DNA of 64,000 bases from the NCBI RefSeq assembly GCF_001679785.1, contig NZ_CP016286.1:2790001-2854000 (forward strand), written 5' to 3'. The notes under the pieces were generated by a model, which was given only the letters and a program-made list of their open reading frames with translations, ran no database searches and was not told where the DNA came from. Made by a program: the position numbers and the translations under genes. Numbering within the stretch: position 1 is the first letter of the stretch; the number at the start of each line of letters is the position of its first letter. Positions 37,042-46,369 of the stretch are shown here, piece after piece. Source of the stretch: Rhizobium leguminosarum. Lineage in GTDB: Bacteria > Pseudomonadota > Alphaproteobacteria > Rhizobiales > Rhizobiaceae.

Positions 37042-38301
37042 TCAATCCGTCTCTTGAATACTCGCCGATCCTGGGGCGCCCGCCCCGCTCTGAATGCCCG
37101 AGACAACGATATCCTCGTCGATCACCGACAGCGCCCGGTTCAGATGTCCTTCGAAGACGAGGATCTGCTCGTCGGGTACCACCCTGATTTCGGGCATGCC
37201 TTCCATGCGCACGATATGCGACTGCCCGAGACCCTCTTCGATCCCTTGCCGAAGAAGGTCGTAATAACGCGTGCCCGGCCCGGTGATGGCGATCGGCATG
37301 CGCTCCGTCAGGCTCAGCATGCGCGACAGCCCGTTGCCGAGCGCCAGCCCCGCCTGGCGAAACGCGAAGGCGGGGACGCGGTGGCCCTGTCGCGCCTTTG
37401 CGGCGATCTTGTCCAGTTCCGCCACCGGCACGAACTTTGCCGGGATCGTATCGAGCGGCACCTCGAAGGCGCTGCGCAGGATCGCGTAGAAACCGGCATA
37501 GGCCTCGATGCAGCCGCGCGTGCCGCAGCGGCAGAGCCCGCCATTGGCCATGTGCAGCATGTGCCCGAAATTGGGCGCCGATATCTCCTGGCCCGTCTGG
37601 TTCCCGCGCCTGACGATGCCGAGCCCGACGCTATGGCCGAGCGAAAGGGCGGCGAGCGAGCGGAAATCGGCGCCCTTCACGATCTCTTCACGCGCGCCGA
37701 GCGCGGCTGCAACCAGCAGCGTCTCGTTGTCGAGGATCACCTTGGCCTGCCATTCCGGCCGGAGTGCTGATTCGAAATCGATCTGCTCGCTGCCGAAGAT
37801 CGGCGACCAGACGAGAACCGGCTCGGTGGAATTGACCAGCCCCTTGCTGCTGATCGAGATCAGCAGCACCTTTTCTTGGCTGATCTTCGAGCGATCGAGA
37901 ATGCGCAAAAGCCCGGCCCGCACCGCCGCGACAAAACGGACGGCGCCTGCCGGATCATGCGAACGTTCCTCGCTGAAGCGGTCGATCAGCTTGCCGGCAT
38001 AATCGACCAGCGAATATTGCACCGCATCCGAGGAGATGATGACGACGATGAGGTAGCCGCAATCGCGCCGCTGGCGCAGCAGCACGCGCGGCCGGCCGCG
38101 GCCGCTTGCCGGCTGCTGTTCCGATTTTTCGATGATCTGGGCTTTTTCCAGCTCAGTGGTGATCGCCGAAATGGTGGCCGACGAAAGCCGGGTGAAATCG
38201 GATATTTCGGTATGCGCGAGCGCACCGTGGCGACGCAACACGGACAGCACGAGCACGCTGTTTCTCTGCCGGACCAGCTCCGTGCTCGACTTGGTCAGCA
38301 T
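37042..38301 (-). CDS. ROK-family transcriptional regulator (XylR-like)
   Basis: 419 residues: an N-terminal winged helix (LSVLRRHGALAHTEISDFTRLSSATIS), then a ROK sugar-kinase-like domain with the zinc-site motif CRCGTRGCIEAYAG. ROK repressors sense sugars. The ATG at 38301 has GGAGAGG upstream; the longer frame to 38457 would run through the operator. It is divergent from the xylose-type ABC operon, which it very probably controls. Confidence 0.88.
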   Translation of the reverse strand: MLTKSSTELVRQRNSVLVLSVLRRHGALAHTEISDFTRLSSATISAITTELEKAQIIEKSEQQPASGRGRPRVLLRQRRDCGYLIVVIISSDAVQYSLVDYAGKLIDRFSEERSHDPAGAVRFVAAVRAGLLRILDRSKISQEKVLLISISSKGLVNSTEPVLVWSPIFGSEQIDFESALRPEWQAKVILDNETLLVAAALGAREEIVKGADFRSLAALSLGHSVGLGIVRRGNQTGQEISAPNFGHMLHMANGGLCRCGTRGCIEAYAGFYAILRSAFEVPLDTIPAKFVPVAELDKIAAKARQGHRVPAFAFRQAGLALGNGLSRMLSLTERMPIAITGPGTRYYDLLRQGIEEGLGQSHIVRMEGMPEIRVVPDEQILVFEGHLNRALSVIDEDIVVSGIQSGAGAPGSASIQETD

Positions 38302-38394
38302 GAATGCCGCCCTCTCCTCCTGCTTGCTCTTCCCGTGGTTTCCACTGCATCTCCAGCCGCTGTTTCGCAAGGAAATTAAGCTGGCAGTGCAGTG

Positions 38395-38443
38395 TTGACA
38401 GTTGAAAAAATCTCTGACACTAAATTTCTCGACTGTCGAGAAA
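38395..38443 (+). promoter_or_regulatory. -35 candidate and perfect operator palindrome of the xyl operon
   Basis: TTGACA at 38395-38400 is a consensus -35. Downstream, TTTCTCGACTGTCGAGAAA (38425-38443) is a perfect 8+3+8 palindrome, and a further half-site TTCTCGACAG follows at 38457. Position between the divergent starts fits repression by the ROK protein. Confidence 0.65.
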
Positions 38444-38528
38444 AAAATCCAAACCATTCTCGACAGCTATTCGCGGTGGCCGGAGGAAGCATGGGCTGGG
38501 CCGGTCGCAATCCACTCGGGAGGACATT

Positions 38529-39569
38529 ATGAAGTCTATTTTGAAATTGATGGCGGGTGCTGCCATCCTCGTTTCCGTGCATACCGCTGCCATGGCTGCC
38601 GATCTCGTCGTCGGTGTTTCCTGGTCGAATTTCCAGGAAGAACGCTGGAAGACGGACGAAGCCGCCATCAAGAAGGCTCTCGAAGCCAAGGGCGCCAAGT
38701 ATATTTCCGCTGACGCGCAGTCTTCTGCCGCCAAGCAGTTGACCGACGTCGAATCGCTGATTTCGCAGGGCGCCAATGCGCTGATCATTCTCGCCCAGGA
38801 TTCCGACGCCATCGCCCCGGCGATCGAAAAGGCCGCCGCCGAAGGCATCCCTGTCGTCGGCTACGACCGCCTGATCGAAAACCCGGCTGCCTTCTACATC
38901 ACCTTCGACAACAAGGAAGTCGGCCGCCTCCAGGCTGAAGGCGTTTTCAAGGCCAAGCCGGAAGGCAACTACGTCTTCATCAAGGGCTCGTCTTCCGATC
39001 CGAATGCCGACTTCCTGTTCTCGGGCCAGCAGGAAGTCCTGAAGGCCGCCATCGACGCCGGCAAGATCAAGAATGTCGGCGAAGCATATACCGACGGCTG
39101 GCTGCCGGAGAACGCTCAGCGCAACATGGAGCAGTTCCTGACCGCCAACAACAACAAGGTTGACGCCGTCGTCGCCTCGAATGACGGCACCGCCGGTGGC
39201 GCCATCGCCGCTCTCGACGCACAGGGCCTCGCCGGCTCCGTTCCGGTCTCCGGTCAGGACGGCGACAAGGCGGCGTTGAACCGCATCGCTCTTGGCACCC
39301 AGACGGTTTCCGTCTGGAAGGACAGCCGCGAACTCGGCCAGCGCGCCGCCGAAATCGCTCTCGACCTCGCCGGCGGCAAGGACATGAGCAAGATCGATGG
39401 CGCCCAGGCATTCAAGGGCGGCCCGAAGGGCGTGGAAATGCAGTCAGTCTTCCTGAAGCCGCTTGCAATCACCAAGGAGAATCTGAACCTCGTCATCGAC
39501 GCCGGCTGGATCTCCAAGGCTGAAGCCTGCCAGGGCGTGAAGGCCGACACAGTCGCTGCCTGCAAGTAA
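38529..39569 (+). CDS. xylF: D-xylose-type ABC transporter substrate-binding protein
   Basis: 346 residues with a signal peptide (cleavage after AMA, about 23) and a XylF-like type I binding fold ([45 protein letters not shown]). It captures xylose or a related sugar in the periplasm. First gene of the operon behind the ROK-linked operator; followed by a strong hairpin. Confidence 0.88.
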   Translation: MKSILKLMAGAAILVSVHTAAMAADLVVGVSWSNFQEERWKTDEAAIKKALEAKGAKYISADAQSSAAKQLTDVESLISQGANALIILAQDSDAIAPAIEKAAAEGIPVVGYDRLIENPAAFYITFDNKEVGRLQAEGVFKAKPEGNYVFIKGSSSDPNADFLFSGQQEVLKAAIDAGKIKNVGEAYTDGWLPENAQRNMEQFLTANNNKVDAVVASNDGTAGGAIAALDAQGLAGSVPVSGQDGDKAALNRIALGTQTVSVWKDSRELGQRAAEIALDLAGGKDMSKIDGAQAFKGGPKGVEMQSVFLKPLAITKENLNLVIDAGWISKAEACQGVKADTVAACK

Positions 39570-39590
39570 GCAAGCTCTGCACTGAAATTG

Positions 39591-39624
39591 CCGGCGCCGC
39601 AGCGGAACACCGTTGCGGCGCCGG
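39591..39624 (+). terminator. intercistronic hairpin after xylF
   Basis: 11-bp stem CCGGCGCCGCA/TGCGGCGCCGG with a further short inner pairing, 21 bp after the xylF stop, without a T-run. As after chvE, it could raise binding-protein mRNA above transporter mRNA. Confidence 0.65.
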
Positions 39625-39827
39625 ATGCGGATGAGAATTCGATCGACGAAATTTCTCCGCCTCGCCGCGCCATCGCGGGTTTTCATTCCCTGCCGGAAGC
39701 GTCGCGACGCCACGCGACCCAGTTTCCGGAAGCTCCGCGATGGCCAGTTGAAGAACAGACGCATGACGCCGCAGTTTCTGGCACGCCGGCGCATCCGTCC
39801 AAACAAAAGTTGGGGAACGGCAAACCC

Positions 39828-41141
39828 ATGGCCGAAATGGTAAAATCAACGACATCAAGCGGGCCGCGAACGGCGGAAGCCAGTCCGGTAACCCGCTTCT
39901 TCCGCGCTACCGAGATCGACACGCGTCTGCTCGGCATGATCGGCGCGCTCATCATCATCTGGATCGGCTTCCACATCATCACCGGCGGCCTCTTCCTGAC
40001 CCCGCGCAATCTCTGGAACCTCTCGGTTCAGACGACCGACATCGCCATTATGACGACGGGCATGGTGCTGATCATCGTCACCCGCAACATCGACCTTTCC
40101 GTGGGATCCGTGCTCGGCCTCTGCGGCATGATCATGGGCGTGACGCAGGCCAAGATCCTGCCGGAATATATCGGCTTCGACAGTCCCTTCACCTGGGCGA
40201 TCACGCTGCTGGTCGGCGTGGCGGCAGGCTGCCTGATCGGCGCCTTCCAGGGCATTATCATCGCCTTCCTCAACGTCCCCTCCTTCATCGTCACCCTCGG
40301 CGGACTGCTCGTTTGGCGTGGCGCCACCTGGCTCGTCACCAGCGGCCAGACGGTTGCCCCCATGGACCAGACCTTCCGCATTATGGGCGGCGGCGCCGAG
40401 GGCTCGATCGGCGCTACCTGGAGCTGGATTGTCGGCATCGCCGCCTGCCTCTTCGTCGTAGCCAGCATCGTCGGCTCGCGCCGGCAGCGCCGCCGCTTCG
40501 GCTTTCCGCGCCGGCCGATGTGGGCTGAATATTTCCTCGCCACCTTGAGCTGCGTGCTGATCCTCGGCGCCGTTTGGGTCGCCAACAGCTATTACTGGCC
40601 GATCAACATCGCCAAGAAATATGCCGAGACCAACAATATTCCCTGGCCCGAAACCGGCCTGGATATTCCCTACGGCATCGCCGTGCCGGTCCTGATCGCC
40701 ATCGTCGTCGGCATCATCATGACCTTCATCGCGACAAGGCTGCGCTTCGGCCGCTACGTCTTCGCGATCGGCGGCAACCCCGAGGCAGCCGAGCTCGCCG
40801 GCATCAAGACCCGCTGGGTCACCGTGCGCATCTTCGCGCTGATGGGCATTCTCGCAGCCGTCGCAGCGGCGATCTCCACCGCCCGCCTCAATGCCGCAAC
40901 GAACTCGCAGGGTACGCTCGACGAGCTTTACACCATCGCCGCCGCCGTCATCGGCGGAACGTCGCTGGCAGGCGGTACCGGCACCATCGCCGGCGCCATG
41001 CTCGGTGCGCTCGTCATGCAGTCGCTGCAGTCAGGCATGGTGCTTGCGCATGTCGACACGCCGCTGCAGAGCGTCGTCGTCGGCACCGTCCTTGTCGTGG
41101 CGGTCTGGCTCGACACCGTCTATCGCGCCCGTGCCAAGTGA
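39828..41141 (+). CDS. xylH: xylose-type ABC transporter permease
   Basis: 437 residues with about ten to twelve transmembrane helices and the XylH hallmark loop ([20 protein letters not shown]) plus [16 protein letters not shown]. The frame is open back to 39588, but that part is polar and unlike permeases; ATG 39828 is chosen, and an ATG at 39837 is also possible. It lies about 260 bp after xylF. Confidence 0.88.
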   Translation: MAEMVKSTTSSGPRTAEASPVTRFFRATEIDTRLLGMIGALIIIWIGFHIITGGLFLTPRNLWNLSVQTTDIAIMTTGMVLIIVTRNIDLSVGSVLGLCGMIMGVTQAKILPEYIGFDSPFTWAITLLVGVAAGCLIGAFQGIIIAFLNVPSFIVTLGGLLVWRGATWLVTSGQTVAPMDQTFRIMGGGAEGSIGATWSWIVGIAACLFVVASIVGSRRQRRRFGFPRRPMWAEYFLATLSCVLILGAVWVANSYYWPINIAKKYAETNNIPWPETGLDIPYGIAVPVLIAIVVGIIMTFIATRLRFGRYVFAIGGNPEAAELAGIKTRWVTVRIFALMGILAAVAAAISTARLNAATNSQGTLDELYTIAAAVIGGTSLAGGTGTIAGAMLGALVMQSLQSGMVLAHVDTPLQSVVVGTVLVVAVWLDTVYRARAK

Positions 41142-41155
41142 GAGGAGCCCGAAAC

Positions 41156-41938
41156 ATGGCTGATCAACGCACTCCCCTCGTGGAACTGAAAAACATCTCG
41201 ATCTCCTTCGGCGGCATTCACGCCGTGGACAATGCCTCGGTCGATCTTTACCCCGGCGAAGTCGTGGCATTGCTCGGCCACAACGGCGCCGGCAAGTCGA
41301 CGCTCATCAAGATCCTCTCCGGCGCCTATAAGCGCGATGGCGGCGAGATCCTGATCAACGGCGAGCCGGCCGACATCCGCAATCCGCGCGATGCCAAGAA
41401 ATACGGCATCGAGACGATCTACCAGACGCTCGCCGTCGCCGACAATGTCGACGCCGCCGCCAACCTCTATCTCGGCCGCGAGCTGAAGACCCGCTGGGGC
41501 ACGCTCGACGACGTGGCAATGGAAGCCTCGGCCCGCGAGGTGATGGGGCGGCTCAACCCCAACTTCAAGCGCTTCAAGGAGCCGGTGAAGGCGCTTTCGG
41601 GCGGCCAGCGGCAGTCGGTGGCGATCGCCCGTGCGATCCTCTTCAACGCCCGCATCCTGATCATGGACGAGCCGACGGCAGCGCTCGGCCCCCAGGAGAC
41701 GGCGCAGGTGGGCGAGCTCATCAAGCAGCTGAAGAAGGAAGGCATCGGCATCTTCCTCATCAGCCACGACATCCACGACGTCTTCGACCTCGCCGACCGC
41801 GTCTCGGTGATGAAGAACGGCCAGGTCGTCGGCCACGCCCGCACCGAGGATGTGACCAAGGACGAAGTCCTCGGCATGATCATCCTCGGCAAGGTGCCGC
41901 CAAAAGCGATCCCCGGCCCCGGCGCCATGCAGATCTGA
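41156..41938 (+). CDS. xylG: single-domain sugar ABC transporter ATPase
   Basis: 260 residues with one complete nucleotide-binding domain: Walker [10 protein letters not shown], signature [13 protein letters not shown], Walker [12 protein letters not shown], switch His in ISHDIHD. Classical XylG has two fused domains of about 510 residues; the one-domain form is like FrcA of rhizobial fructose transporters, so a homodimer is expected. AGAGGAG precedes the ATG, 14 bp after xylH. Confidence 0.87.
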   Translation: MADQRTPLVELKNISISFGGIHAVDNASVDLYPGEVVALLGHNGAGKSTLIKILSGAYKRDGGEILINGEPADIRNPRDAKKYGIETIYQTLAVADNVDAAANLYLGRELKTRWGTLDDVAMEASAREVMGRLNPNFKRFKEPVKALSGGQRQSVAIARAILFNARILIMDEPTAALGPQETAQVGELIKQLKKEGIGIFLISHDIHDVFDLADRVSVMKNGQVVGHARTEDVTKDEVLGMIILGKVPPKAIPGPGAMQI

Positions 41939-41969
41939 CCGCCGAAAGGCGACAGCCGCGACAATCACG

Positions 41970-42001
41970 CTCCGCCGCCCGCAAGGCCGGCGGAGTTTTT
42001 A
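41970..42001 (+). terminator. Rho-independent terminator of the xyl operon
   Basis: Stem CTCCGCCG/CGGCGGAG followed by six T residues, about 30 bp after the ATPase stop. Confidence 0.88.
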
Positions 42002-42143
42002 TGCAACGATCCTCGGGGCTGACGGATAAAAACACCCACCAAACTGCAAGCACCCGTATTTCTGAGAATTTCGCGATTGAAGCCAGCCGCAAGCTAGGCT
42101 AAGAACCACCCATCGGACAGGCGATTCAAACCGCCTCAAGCAT

Positions 42144-42220
42144 GCACCCGTAGCTCAGCTGGATAGAGTGTTGGATTCCGATTCCAAAGGTCACAGGTTC
42201 GAATCCTGTCGGGTGCGCCA
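42144..42220 (+). tRNA. tRNA-Arg (anticodon CCG)
   Basis: 77 nt with encoded CCA. Acceptor GCACCCG pairs with CGGGTGC; D-arm GCTCAGCTGGATAGAGT; anticodon stem TTGGA/TCCAA around loop TTCCGAT; T-arm with GGTTCGAATCC. Anticodon CCG reads CGG (Arg). The sequence downstream is accessory and IS-rich, so this may be an integration site. Confidence 0.95.
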
Positions 42221-42229
42221 TTCCGATTT

Positions 42230-43536
42230 TGTCCATTCCCGACACATAGGTAACGGAACGTACCTAAGACATAGGTGACAACCTCGTGCCGAACGGGTTG
42301 TCGATGGTTTGCAAGGTTCTCTGCTCCAGGTCGATATATCCCAGATCATAGTGCATGAAGCTTATGAGCCAAATGCCGTTATCGACTTCTTTGATGCCGA
42401 GTTTCTGTCCGGCCATGACGGTTGAGATATTGATCTTCTTGCGGTGCATACAGATGCGTCCACAATTGGTGACCAGCACGTCGCGGTCATGGAAGGGGTA
42501 TTCGATCTCGGGCAGGCCGGTATAGAGGCGGTCTGACGGCCGATAAATCTCTGCCGGATGCCGCATGTTCAGCGCCTCATGTGGGCGTTCCTCATTGAAT
42601 TCGCGGATGAAGTCATCGAAGCGTGCCTGCTGTTGGAGGATCGTCCTGCCGGGCGGGCGGGTGGCCTCCTTCTTCAACATCAGATGCATGCGCTCGTGGC
42701 GGCCGTTCTGCTGCGGGTGGCCGGGTTTGATGCGCTCGATGCCGATGCCGAGCCTCAGCCACCAGACCGACAGCTTCGACAGATTGTAGAGCCCATTGGG
42801 GCTGGCGAAGGGCAGACCGTTGTCGGAGCGGATGGCGGTGGGCAGCCCGCGTTCGGCAAAGAGCCTGCGGAAGGCTTCGAAGACGCCCTGCTCGCGGGTC
42901 GATTCGAAGGCCTCGCAGCAGAGAAGGTAGCGTGATACCTGGTCGGTGACTGTCAAGGGGTAACAGTAGCGTCCGTTGCCGAGCTTGAACTCTCCCTTGA
43001 AATCGGCGCACCAGAGGTCATTGGGAGCAAGCGCTTCACCAAGCACCGTTCCCACGGCCTTGTTCGCCCGGTTCCTCTTGCGGGCCTGGCTCACAAGGCC
43101 GTGTCGGTCGAGCACGGCATGCACGGTGCTTGTGGCGGGAATGCGCACATCGCCTGCAAGCCGCTTGACCAGAAGCTCCCGGATTTTGCGTGCTCCCCAA
43201 TATGGTTTTTCCTTCTTCAGTCGCACGATCATCGCCGTGACTGGCTCGGGCAACTGGTTGGCATAACGGACCGGTCGGCGCGACCGGTCCGTCAGGGCAT
43301 CAAGCCCTTCGTCCTTGTAACGGTTGAAGATCTTGTAGCCGGTCTTGCGCGAGATGCCGAACTCCCGGCAAACATCGCTCATACCCTCGCCCTCAAGCAG
43401 CCGGGCGACAAATCGAAGACGTTCCTCCATGACCGAAGTCTCTCTCCACGGCATCAACACCTCCCGCTCCAAAACGGAAAGTGTTACCCATGTCTCCGGT
43501 ACAAAACGTCACCTATCTCTCAGGTCGGGCAGTACA
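42230..43536 (-). mobile_element. IS481-type insertion sequence (second)
   Basis: About 1307 bp between TGTCCATTCCCGAC (left) and the inverted GTCGGGCAGTACA (right); both ends carry repeated ATAGGTRAC motifs. It lies nine bases after the tRNA-Arg 3' end. Boundaries are estimated from end symmetry; no target duplication is certain. Confidence 0.7.
42264..43454 (-). CDS. IS481-family transposase
   Basis: 396 residues from the MPWRETSVMEERLRF start. Helix-turn-helix (EFGISRKTGYKIFNRYKDEG), then a DDE core with Asp in LWCADFKGEF, Asp in AIRSDNGLPF and Glu in GRHERMHL. Complete. A frame six codons longer exists, but family members start at MPW. Confidence 0.9.
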   Translation of the reverse strand: MPWRETSVMEERLRFVARLLEGEGMSDVCREFGISRKTGYKIFNRYKDEGLDALTDRSRRPVRYANQLPEPVTAMIVRLKKEKPYWGARKIRELLVKRLAGDVRIPATSTVHAVLDRHGLVSQARKRNRANKAVGTVLGEALAPNDLWCADFKGEFKLGNGRYCYPLTVTDQVSRYLLCCEAFESTREQGVFEAFRRLFAERGLPTAIRSDNGLPFASPNGLYNLSKLSVWWLRLGIGIERIKPGHPQQNGRHERMHLMLKKEATRPPGRTILQQQARFDDFIREFNEERPHEALNMRHPAEIYRPSDRLYTGLPEIEYPFHDRDVLVTNCGRICMHRKKINISTVMAGQKLGIKEVDNGIWLISFMHYDLGYIDLEQRTLQTIDNPFGTRLSPMS

Positions 43537-43667
43537 TTCCAAAATCGTGTCGTGACGTCTAGTTCTGACCCCAAGCGGAAGTTCGGCCGGATAGACTCCT
43601 TCAAACTGCGTCAATACAATCTCTTTTACCGAGTTTTAAGAGCCAGCGGTCAAGCAGGGGCGACGTT

Positions 43668-44279
43668 GTGGAACTGGTCATTGGTCGGCTGCCACCCACC
43701 AGAGTGAAAGAGGCAGTTGCCCTGCTGACGCGGGCATTCATGCCCGACCCGATCTTCTCGTATTACTTTCCTGAAGCCAACCGGCGCGCCGAGGTGTTCC
43801 GAGCCTTCTTTAACGATGTGGTGCGCACGCACATCAGGTTTGGGCACGTCTATGCGGCCATGATGGATGAGAAGATTGTGGCGGCGGCGGTCTGGCGGCC
43901 ACCAGACGCTGGACAGTCGACCGCCAGGGACCTCAGGCGCCAAACGCTGACTGAAAACCGGGTACGTGCGATCGACCCAAAAGCTGCGGTCGCCCTATTC
44001 GAAGGCTTCGCTGGGCTCGAATCCGGGCATCCTGCCGAGCCGCATTGGTACCTTTTCTTCACCGGGGTTGAGCCTGAGATGCAAGGTAGCGGCATTGGAT
44101 CTCGCCTGCTTGCCCCGGTATTGGAGAACGCCGACCGGTCGCGCGCGCCATGCTATTTGGAAACGCCCTTTCCGCGAACCCACGACTTCTATCGTCGGCT
44201 TGGCTTCGTAATCGCCGTGGAGGGGCATCCGTTTGCGGGGGCGCCCACGCTCTGGGCAATGACTCGGGCACCGAAATGA
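43668..44279 (+). CDS. GNAT-family N-acetyltransferase
   Basis: 203 residues with a GNAT core: LFFTGVEPEMQGSGIGSRLLAPV is the acetyl-CoA binding segment (Q/R-x-x-G-x-G/A type), and FYRRLGFV lies near the end. The start is GTG at 43668; no strong ribosome-binding site is evident. It lies between IS material; substrate unknown. Confidence 0.82.
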   Translation: MELVIGRLPPTRVKEAVALLTRAFMPDPIFSYYFPEANRRAEVFRAFFNDVVRTHIRFGHVYAAMMDEKIVAAAVWRPPDAGQSTARDLRRQTLTENRVRAIDPKAAVALFEGFAGLESGHPAEPHWYLFFTGVEPEMQGSGIGSRLLAPVLENADRSRAPCYLETPFPRTHDFYRRLGFVIAVEGHPFAGAPTLWAMTRAPK

Positions 44280-44917
44280 GTCAAAACTGATGTAATAGGG
44301 CCGAAATCTACTTGTTCAAGCGCTGGTCCGCTCCTGGCCGCAAAGCGGGCCCTCCGCTCCGAGAAGTGTTCTTAGAAATCAACTGGCGCAACAATGACAT
44401 AGCGGTGCCCAGTTTCATCTCGTCCGGTGCGCCAGTTCTCCATTGTCCGTTCTGGACACATAGGTGGTTATTCCTCGGACATAGGTAACACTTTTGAGCC
44501 GAAAGGGTTCGGCAGTGGTTCCAGTCTACTTGGCGTATTTCTCGGGCCGTCTCGCGCTATCAGGAATCAGCAATTTCATCCTTCGGAGTACGGCAGGCCG
44601 TCGGAAACGGAGGCCGAAATCGGGGATGTTTCCAGCGATTCGCACTCAAATTGGACGCAGGCCCCCATTCCGCCCTGTTGCGAACAAGGTAGACCCACTT
44701 GGCATCGCCGGCAGGTTTTGTCGGACTGCCGGCGCGCGTGCAGGCGAGGAAGTTTTCGAGCCCGGCCGCCGCGTGCCCCACCGGCCATCACGAGAGCGGC
44801 TCAACTGACCTCCGCGAGTCCCTTCCTCTCGATGAAAGCATCGCGCAGCGTGGCTGCGAAGACCGCAGTCTCATCAATGCGGTCGCTCCCCTCGTCCTTG
44901 TCCAGCCGCCGCTGATC
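44280..44917. other. non-coding junction with IS and tRNA-end debris
   Basis: GGTGCGCCA (44426-44434) equals the last nine bases of the tRNA-Arg, and exactly nine bases later TGTCCGTTCTGGACACATAGGT matches the left end of the second IS. GACATAGGTAACACTTTTGAGCCG follows, as at IS481-type transposase ends. No long minus-strand transposase remains. Open frames here look like chance. This appears to be the remnant of an earlier insertion at a tRNA-like site. Confidence 0.45.
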
Positions 44918-45643
44918 CTATTGCTTTTCGGCCGATCTCAGCACCCCTACAAGGATTCGACCGTCGGTGAAGTACGGATCGCCGCCGCCGTTGCGACCAT
45001 CTTTTGTCGCACCGACGCCTGCGCGCTCGTAGGTCATGGAGATCTGCCCGGCGGCCTTGAGGTCGCCGATCACCAGTTCGCGCTCGGCGTCGAGATCGGG
45101 TCCGATATGGTGGGTGATCTGCCCGGTGTCGTGGCTGACGCCGACGCCGCGGTCGAAGCTGGCGGAGCCCAGCCACAGAGGCTGGCCGTCGGCGCCGACG
45201 GTCGCCGTTTGCCAGAGGCGTATGTGGTGGCGCTCGTCCGCACTTCGTCCGACAGGCTTTTCGAAAGCCAGATCCTGCTTCCGGCCGTCGAAGAACAGCG
45301 GGCTGACGGGTGCATCGAGATCCGGCCGATCAAACGCCACGCTCAGGCCGATTTCGACCGAGGAGAGCAACGTTATCCTGTCAGCGGGATCCCAGCCGGC
45401 GGCGGCGAAGGCCTTGATCACCTGCTGCTTCGGGCCGACGACCCCGACGTTGATCGGGTCGCCCGGAATGTCGTCGCCGGTCGTGGTGACCATCCGGCTG
45501 AGATCGGCAACGGTGCTCCGGTCGCGGAAGATCCAAAGCTCCGGCATCACCAGGTAGCAGACGAGCAGATACGCCAGGAGGACGGCGGCAAGAACGCCCG
45601 CCGCCGACTTCCATCTGCCTCGACTGCTTCTCCCCTGTTCCAT
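44918..45643 (-). CDS. LssY_C-domain membrane protein
   Basis: 241 residues: one N-terminal transmembrane helix (about 14-34), then an LssY C-terminal-type domain with GDPINVGVVG, DAPVSPLFFDGRKQDLAFEKPVG, ERHHIRLW and TGQITHHIGPDLDAER. LssY_C domains occur in membrane proteins of unknown function, named after a Legionella secretion-linked gene. It is the last of four same-strand genes downstream of the 19-bp palindrome at 47466. Confidence 0.75.
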   Translation of the reverse strand: MEQGRSSRGRWKSAAGVLAAVLLAYLLVCYLVMPELWIFRDRSTVADLSRMVTTTGDDIPGDPINVGVVGPKQQVIKAFAAAGWDPADRITLLSSVEIGLSVAFDRPDLDAPVSPLFFDGRKQDLAFEKPVGRSADERHHIRLWQTATVGADGQPLWLGSASFDRGVGVSHDTGQITHHIGPDLDAERELVIGDLKAAGQISMTYERAGVGATKDGRNGGGDPYFTDGRILVGVLRSAEKQ

Positions 45644-45664
45644 TGCAATGTGCCGCTCCCGACT

Positions 45665-46351
45665 TCAGTAGCAGGGCGGATACGGGTAGTAGCCGCAAGG
45701 GGGGTGATAGTAGTATGGCGCGGAGGCCGCCGCGGCACCGATGGCCGCGCCCGTCGCGACCGCGGCGCCGTAGCGGGCCGCAGGGTGCGCATACCAGCCC
45801 CCATGAAAGCCGACCGCACCCACGCCGACCACGCCGACACGCCCCATTCCGGCGCGCGCCACGAACATGTCGATGAAAAGCGAAGCCGGGCCATTGGCCT
45901 TTGCGAGTTCGCCCTCGAGAACCTGGACGTCAAAGGTCAGCGTGCCGCCATCCAGCTTTGGCTTGGTCAGGACCACGACCGCGTCTTCCACAGCGGTGCC
46001 ATCGCTGCTCATGACGGAGATCGTCGCGTTCGGCGGGTCGACCGCGAAGCTGTCCTTGCCCTCGTCCCATTCCTTGATGAACTCGGTCGTGAGCACATGT
46101 CCGGCCGATCGTACGGGACGGTCGGCGAACACGATGGAGTTCGGGGTGACGCCCGTCATCGTCAGCTTGCCGTCGACCAGCGTCGCCCCGCCGGAATTGA
46201 GGACGGCGAGCGACGGCACCATCTTCGTGGCCGTGGTCGCTCCAATGGTCTTGGCGGCGGGTGCCGTGATCGCGTCTTCGGCCTGCGCCGCTCCTGCGAA
46301 CGACATGAGGCAGGCTACGGCGAGAGTGCCGATCCGTATATGGCGTTTCAT
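45665..46351 (-). CDS. exported protein of unknown function with glycine-zipper tail
   Basis: 228 residues: a signal peptide (about 1-24, AQA/ED), a soluble domain of unrecognised family with beta-rich sequence (about 40-165), then a Gly/Ala-rich segment (AAVATGAAIGAAAASA) and a Tyr/Pro/Cys tail (YYYHPPCGYYPYPPCY). The tail layout resembles the small exported proteins at 11425 and 52681. Part of the four-gene minus-strand set. Confidence 0.65.
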   Translation of the reverse strand: MKRHIRIGTLAVACLMSFAGAAQAEDAITAPAAKTIGATTATKMVPSLAVLNSGGATLVDGKLTMTGVTPNSIVFADRPVRSAGHVLTTEFIKEWDEGKDSFAVDPPNATISVMSSDGTAVEDAVVVLTKPKLDGGTLTFDVQVLEGELAKANGPASLFIDMFVARAGMGRVGVVGVGAVGFHGGWYAHPAARYGAAVATGAAIGAAAASAPYYYHPPCGYYPYPPCY

Positions 46352-46369
46352 GGAGAATTCTCCTTTTTG

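Noticed and set aside
44415..44434. possible second tRNA gene ending GGTGCGCCA
   Set aside because: Upstream sequence does not fold into D- or anticodon arms; only the 3' end resembles a tRNA.
44427..44915. 162-residue plus-strand frame in the IS/tRNA debris region
   Set aside because: Starts inside an IS-end remnant, Arg/Ser-rich, no domain or ribosome-binding site; treated as chance.
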